DNA of 64,000 nucleotides from Talpa occidentalis (lineage: Eukaryota; Chordata; Mammalia; Eulipotyphla; Talpidae). A program made the position numbers and the translations under genes. The stretch is taken from positions 65,869,730 through 65,933,729 of the forward strand of contig NW_023604295.1 in the NCBI RefSeq assembly GCF_014898055.3. The letters are read 5' to 3'. Under the pieces are notes generated by a model. The model ran no database searches. It saw nothing but the letters and a program-made list of their open reading frames with translations, and had not been told where the DNA came from. Each line of letters starts with the position of its first letter. Position 1 is the stretch's first letter. Shown here in pieces: positions 59,150-64,000 of this stretch.

Positions 59150-59625
59150 TAAAAAAAATTAAAGTAAAATTATATGATTCAGAAATTTCATTTCTGCGTA
59201 TGTGGCCTCCCAAATTGAAAGTGGATTGTCAAGGAGATGTTTGTACACCCATGTTCATAGCAAAATTATTCACAATAGCTACATTGGGTAAAGGGCATCA
59301 GTGGTATGATGAAGGATGGAAAATGGACTTTTGGGGCCAAATGTAATGTAGTATATGTAGAAGCTGATTTATAGTGCTGTACACCTGAAACCTCTGTAAT
59401 GTTATAAACCAATGGATAAAGTGAAATATGGTTTATACCGAAAAAATGAGATTATTCAGCCTTAAAAAGAAATTACAACATGCAGCTTGGATAGAATTTA
59501 CGGACATTATTTTCTGTGAAACAAGACAATCATAAAAAGGTAAATATTGCATAGTTCCATTTTTAAGTGTAGCCTAAAGAAATCAAAAACATAGTTTACA
59601 AAGAAACATCCAGTAGCATGGTGAC
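59150..59625 (+). mobile_element. Second old L1 3' fragment with nested 3' UTR-like patch
   Basis: TTCAGAAATTTCATTTCTGC, then CACCCATGTTCATAGCAAAA, then ATTATTCAGCCTTAAAAAG and TTGCATAGTTCCATTTTTAA are L1 ORF2 3' landmarks. Between them (59285-59430) sits a 3' UTR-like patch (GATTTATAGTGCTGTACACC, AATGTTATAAACCAATG) that does not belong at that point in ORF2. Confidence 0.7.
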
Positions 59626-62070
59626 TGAAAATTGCCTTTAGAGGAAAGTGCTTCTTAGTGACTTAAAGTTAACTATGTCATCTATTGAATTACTAACTTT
59701 ATATCCTCTTGCACCTGGATTTTCCTCGGAAGTCACCCTTTCAAACATTAGCCAGATTTGACCTGCTATACTTGAAACCTCTGATGAGCTCATAACTCAA
59801 CGTGGTGCTGTTTTTAAAACTGCATTGAAATAAGAGCGTATCTGTCAGATGAAAATGTAAGAGCATATTTATGTCTTCATGTAATCCATTCACTGCTTTT
59901 TATAAACCTAAAGTTCTCCAGGGAGTAACACAAATTCACATAATGTTCCTATGTGTTACAATTTGTATTTTGATCTCTACTTTAGCTGACAGACTTTTTA
60001 TATAATAACCAGAATACTCCCTAGTGAATGCAATGGGTAGACATTAAAAAGTAAAAATTAGCTTAGTGATTCAAGTTTAAGCCAGTATTCACTTATTCTG
60101 AGTTATACTTTGTTTTATTTGTTCTGATTTTCAGTTAAATAATGTGATTTTCAGGCTTTAATTTGTATCAGGTCTCTTCCAGTGTCTTAGTGAGGTATTT
60201 CTCCAAGTGACCACAGTCAATCTCTAAGTGGGATGCTGCGTCATGTTCTAATGGTTATTTGCCACAGTATAAGCACAGTACATAATTTTAAATCATTTTA
60301 TTTTATTTAAAAATTTATTTTAAATAATTCAAAGACATATGGTAAGCACCTACTTACTATTTTCAGGTAGTAAGGTTGATAATGCAAATGAGGCATACTG
60401 TATAGAATAATTTACCCATAGGAATAGAATAGAATGGCATGATTTTATTGTAAAGCAAACGTGTAATCAGCTTGGTACAAATAAAACAGATAGGATGTCT
60501 GCAAGAAAGTAGATATGATTCCACACATCAGAGTAATTGTCTCTGAGGGTTATGCAAAAGCTCTTATTTTTAAAAAATAGTTTCAGATATTAAAAATAAT
60601 GTAATACATCCTAAATATCCACTTTAACTCCTATGGAATCTATGGACCTGGGAAAACAATGTGAATAGCTGGATTTGGTCCTGCACTGTCTAGAAACGTA
60701 GAAACAAACTCACTTGCCAACTAGCAGTGCCTCAGTACAGTTCCCAGATAAGAAATGATAAGAAATGGTTTATCAGCCATATCTCATATAACCAAGCTTG
60801 TGGGTATGGGCATGACTCTGGTTTTATTCTGGGGTTCCTAAGGCCTTTACCTCCTGCTGTGGTAGCACTTAGGAGGCCTCCACAGCAGTTTTGGCTTGTG
60901 TGGACTTCAGTGTGCTGGGAGGTATCTTGCTCTTGATTGCAGTCACTGGTTGTCCCCCACAACTCTATTGGTTTGATAATGTCATTTTCCAGTATCCAGT
61001 TTTTCAAAGAAAATGATACTAAATAGATTTGGGGGCCCCGATTCTCTTTCTTTACCCCTTCCTTCTCAGCCTTCATGACTTACAGGTTGGAGAGACAGCA
61101 GTACTGTGAGTGAATGTGGGAAAGAGAGGGTTGAGTCAGAAGAGATTCTTGCACAGCCTTATTGTGGATTCTAAAGAACTACTCAGCCGATTTTTCAGAT
61201 AAATGATTTTTTTTTCTGCCATGTGCTCATTTTTCTGATTTCTAGTAGGAATCATATCTTCTTCTTGCTTGATTACCTAATATTTGACACAATGGCTAGC
61301 ATTTTTTTGTTGTAAAAATAAAGACTGATTCCTGTTTTTTTTATACCACCCTTTTTTTCCCTGTTTATTTCTTCCTACACATTTTTACTTCTAATTACTA
61401 CTTAATTTTGGTGTTCTATAGAAGTCTATACTTTTTGTCTTGTTTCTCTTCCTAAATGATCTGATTCACTTTCATGATTTGAATTGCTACCTGTAAGTTA
61501 ATAATTAATCAGACTTCTAGCTAGAGCTTTTCTCTTCCAGTTCTGTATATCTAATGTCCTATTGGACTTACTGATATTTAGTTTTCACAATCATTTATGC
61601 TTAGCATGCTGGAACTGATATTGTAATATTCATTTCTGCGTTTATTCCTCCTCTTGTTTATTAGTTAATGAATGTATTTCTACTCAAATAAGTCTGGAAA
61701 CAGAATTCTTGTCTCTTTTATTCCTTATCCACTCATTCCCCAAGTTCATGTATTATAGGCCCATTTAAATGTATTTATATATCCATTCAATTATTCTACG
61801 TGATTGAGATTGTTAACGAGTGCCACGATGCATTGTATAGTGCTCTAAGAGGTTGTAGCACGAGAATAAACCCGACGAATTCCTTAAGGGACTTACTGCT
61901 ATTCCAGAGACAAAACAATAAACAAAACAACAAAGATTTAATTTTAGGTTGTGTTTATTTGTAAGAAGAAAAATAAAGCAAAGATGGAGAGAGAATCACA
62001 AATAGCTACACAGCAGTAGCGGGTTTCTGAAAACTTCTCTGAGATAAACCTTTGCACATATAAATTCATA
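59626..62070. other. AT-rich unannotated interval
   Basis: No gene is visible. A hairpin, CTGCTGTGG (60854-60862) with CCACAGCAG (60880-60888), contains a GGAGGCCTCC palindrome. Possible L2 3'-end relics lie near 61245-61335 and 61790-61900. The 114-codon minus frame at 60732-61076 has no known motif. Confidence 0.4.
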
Positions 62071-62084
62071 AAAGGGTAAAACTC

Positions 62085-62363
62085 GGGCCTCCCCAGTGGC
62101 GCAGCGGTTGAGCGCTGGGTTGCGAAGCTGCCCACAGCCTCCGCAGCGCCGGTTTGATCCCCGACTGCTCCCCGGCCACTTGAGGAGGGTCCCGCATGGC
62201 GCGCAGACCTCTCCTGCCACCCGCTGCTCCCCTCAGCAGTGTACTTCGGTCCTTCTGCCTGCTCTGCTCCCTGCTCTGGCTCTGGTGAATTCTCTCACTC
62301 TCCTGTGCTTCTGACTGTACCCCAGTGCTTGTATAAATAAATAAATAAATCTTTAAAAAAAAA
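62085..62363 (+). mobile_element. tRNA-derived SINE, group A
   Basis: This near-consensus copy has the standard tail GTATAAATAAATAAATAAAT, CTTT and an A-run. The TSD AAAGGGTAAAACTC lies at 62071-62084 and 62364-62377. Confidence 0.95.
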
Positions 62364-62377
62364 AAAGGGTAAAACTC

Positions 62378-63088
62378 AGAGATCATAAGGGAAAATATTC
62401 AACAAGCAAAGGGTATTCTAAGTTGGAACAAGCTTGGTATATTGAAGGAAGAACAGAGTAACAGTATCAGGATGTGCATAATTCTGGATAAGTCAACGAA
62501 CACTAGATTATGTAGTATGTAATAGAATTTTAGATTTCATTTGAATGGAAAGCTAATTTTTTTAAATGGAAATAAGCTTACCTGATTCCTAAACTATCTT
62601 TAATGATGGGCTGGTAAATACCTAACAACTGGTGTTTGGTGAAGAAGCGAGGTATTCGCTGCTATCTGTGGTGTCCAGATGCACAACATGTCCAGATTCA
62701 CATTCTCACTGTGAGATCACCAAATGCAAAATTGGGGAGCGATGTGCATAGTTGGTACTGTTGAGCTGTAAGTGTACATTAATACTGTGTTTTGGGTTTT
62801 GTGAATACCTCTTTGGATATGTTTTTGCTTCATCCTACACTTGTTGACTTTAAGTTTCCCTGACATGCTGTAACATTGACTGCTTGTTCTCTTGCTTTAG
62901 GGGCCCATGCAGACTTGCAATATGACCTATGAGATATATTCAGTTGTCAGGGCCTTGAAATGTGGCCAGTGCAGTTGAGGACCAGTCTTTAATTTTGTTT
63001 AATTTTAATTAATTTAAACTTAGCTCATAAAAATGAAGTCCAACTCAGTTATTATAAAAAAAAATTTGAGAATGTTTTGACAAATTTG
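62378..63088. other. Unannotated interval
   Basis: No gene or named repeat was recognised. Confidence 0.45.
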
Positions 63089-63103
63089 GGTTTATAACTT
63101 TTT

Positions 63104-63405
63104 TTTTTATTTTTTTGTTATAAACTTTTTTTTTAAAGATTTATTTTTATTTATTTATACAAGCACTGGGTACAGTCAGAGGCGCGGGAGGGTGAGAGAA
63201 TTCACCAGAGCCAGAGCAGGGAGCAGAGCAGGCAGAAGGACCGAAGTACACTGCTGAGGGGAGCAGCGGGCGGCAGGAGAGGTCTGCGTGCCAAGTGGGA
63301 CCCTCCTCCGGTGGCCGGGAGCAGCCGGGGATTGAACCAGCTCTGCAGAGGCTGCGGGCAGCTTCGCAACCCAGCACTCAAATGCTGCGCCACCGGGGAG
63401 GCTCC
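63104..63405 (-). mobile_element. tRNA-derived SINE, group A, complex tail
   Basis: This inverted copy has the TSD GGTTTATAACTTTTT at 63089-63103 and 63406-63420. Between the left TSD and the normal tail lies a T-rich segment containing GTTATAAAC (63117-63125), an inverted copy of the target's GTTTATAAC. The head and body are near the group A consensus. Confidence 0.93.
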
Positions 63406-63420
63406 GGTTTATAACTTTTT

Positions 63421-63739
63421 AACTATAAGTTCTATCAAATCTAAATACATATCAAGTGTTCCCAACAAAAACTTAAAATATGAATTGACATGTGTTATAA
63501 GTGTAAAAAGATATACCAGCTTTCTAATGCTGAATGTGAAATAATGAATGAAAATATCTAATTTATCAATATAATCTTTCTTAATTGATAACATTGAAAT
63601 GATAATATTTTGCATTTATAGTGCTAAAGTCTGTTGATGTTAATTTCAATGGTTTCTTTTTGTTTTTTGAACCTACCTGCTAAAAAACAAAATTACATTT
63701 GTGGGTTGTTTTATATTTCCACCTGACAGGGCTGACCTT
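63421..63739. other. AT-rich unannotated interval
   Basis: Nothing recognisable was seen. Confidence 0.45.
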
Positions 63740-63818
63740 CATTCTTGGGGCTCAAGGTGTAGTTCAGACCGGCAGCCTTGGCATTACCTGGGATCAAAAA
63801 TCTTTTTGCATAGACAAC
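63740..63818 (+). mobile_element. MER5-like DNA-transposon relic
   Basis: TTGGGGCTCAAGGTGTAGTT, then CAGACCGGCAGCCTTGGCAT, then TACCTGGGATCAAAAAT follow the first part of the MER5A/B pattern. It is short and diverged. Confidence 0.5.
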
Positions 63819-63922
63819 TATGCAAGATTATCTTTGCAGTATATTCCCATTCAGCTCTACCTTTCTCACAATTGTTTTCTTAAAAAAAAAAAAATATATG
63901 TACCTTAAAGTGTTTAAAGGGA

Positions 63923-64000
63923 GGGCCTCCCCGGTGGCGCAGCGGTTGAGCGCTGGGTTGCGAGGCTGCCTGCGGCCTCTGCTGCGCCGGTTCAATCCCC
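63923..64000 (+). mobile_element. tRNA-derived SINE, group A, cut by window end
   Basis: Only the head is inside the window. The A box is TGGCGCAGCGG, TTGAGCGCTGGGTTGCGAGG follows, and the B box GGTTCAATCCC lies at the last bases. It probably continues as a full copy. Confidence 0.9.

Noticed and set aside
60732..61076. A 114-codon minus-strand open frame.
   Set aside because: No known motif, and nothing suggests splicing or codon constraint.
1442..63405. Regularly repeated elements as a CRISPR-like array or satellite.
   Set aside because: Copies are dispersed, on both strands, and have individual TSDs. This is a retrotransposon pattern in mammalian DNA.

Overview
This is a 64 kb piece of mammalian nuclear DNA. 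It is AT-rich and non-coding, dominated by retrotransposon debris: tRNA-derived SINEs, old and younger LINE-1 fragments, MaLR-type and other LTR pieces, MIR/L2 relics, MER5-type DNA-transposon relics, microsatellites and one processed pseudogene. I see no protein-coding exon, tRNA gene, rRNA gene, operon or CRISPR array. Most longer open frames are antisense or sense shadows of SINE copies.

The lineage marker is one SINE family, with 25 copies here (14 on +, 11 on -). Each has a tRNA-like head with A and B boxes of the Pol III promoter, a unique body, AATAAA repeats, a TCTTT terminator and an A-tail. That layout is the 'T+' class of mammalian SINE. The heads fall into three groups, A, B and C. 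I do not recognise the family for certain. A laurasiatherian is likely, and the horseshoe/leaf-nosed bat family Rhin-1 is the first hypothesis I would test. Most copies have 9-18 bp target-site duplications (TSDs), usually starting with A-rich sequence as expected for L1-endonuclease integration.

Layout. 1-10 kb: five SINEs in AT-rich sequence, including a head-only copy at 5.05 kb. 10-17 kb: old L1 3' fragments, a SINE inside one of them, and a younger L1 3' end with a TSD at 15.5 kb. 17.3-19.3 kb: LTR-like sequence, then a repeat-free, E-box-rich block resembling a conserved enhancer, then a MIR. 21-28.5 kb: six SINEs, one with an internal tandem duplication, a MER5A-like relic and an LTR-like block. 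31-34.5 kb: a MaLR LTR split by a SINE and two opposed L1 ORF2 fragments. 41 kb: another MaLR LTR split by a SINE. 42.9-45.9 kb: two ~365 bp arms in inverted orientation, about 97% identical by my hand alignment, around a 2.24 kb spacer. 47.5-49.7 kb: an HMGB1 processed pseudogene broken by two SINEs and an L1 3' end, with another SINE in its A-rich tail. 56.8-64 kb: more SINEs, two of them next to or inside an old L1.

The most notable signals are the large, nearly identical inverted duplication, which also carries a small templated inverted insertion in one arm; a SINE sublineage whose terminator region was replaced by a new 3' sequence shared by copies 55 kb apart; and the nested HMGB1 retrocopy, which gives a relative clock for SINE groups and an L1 lineage.
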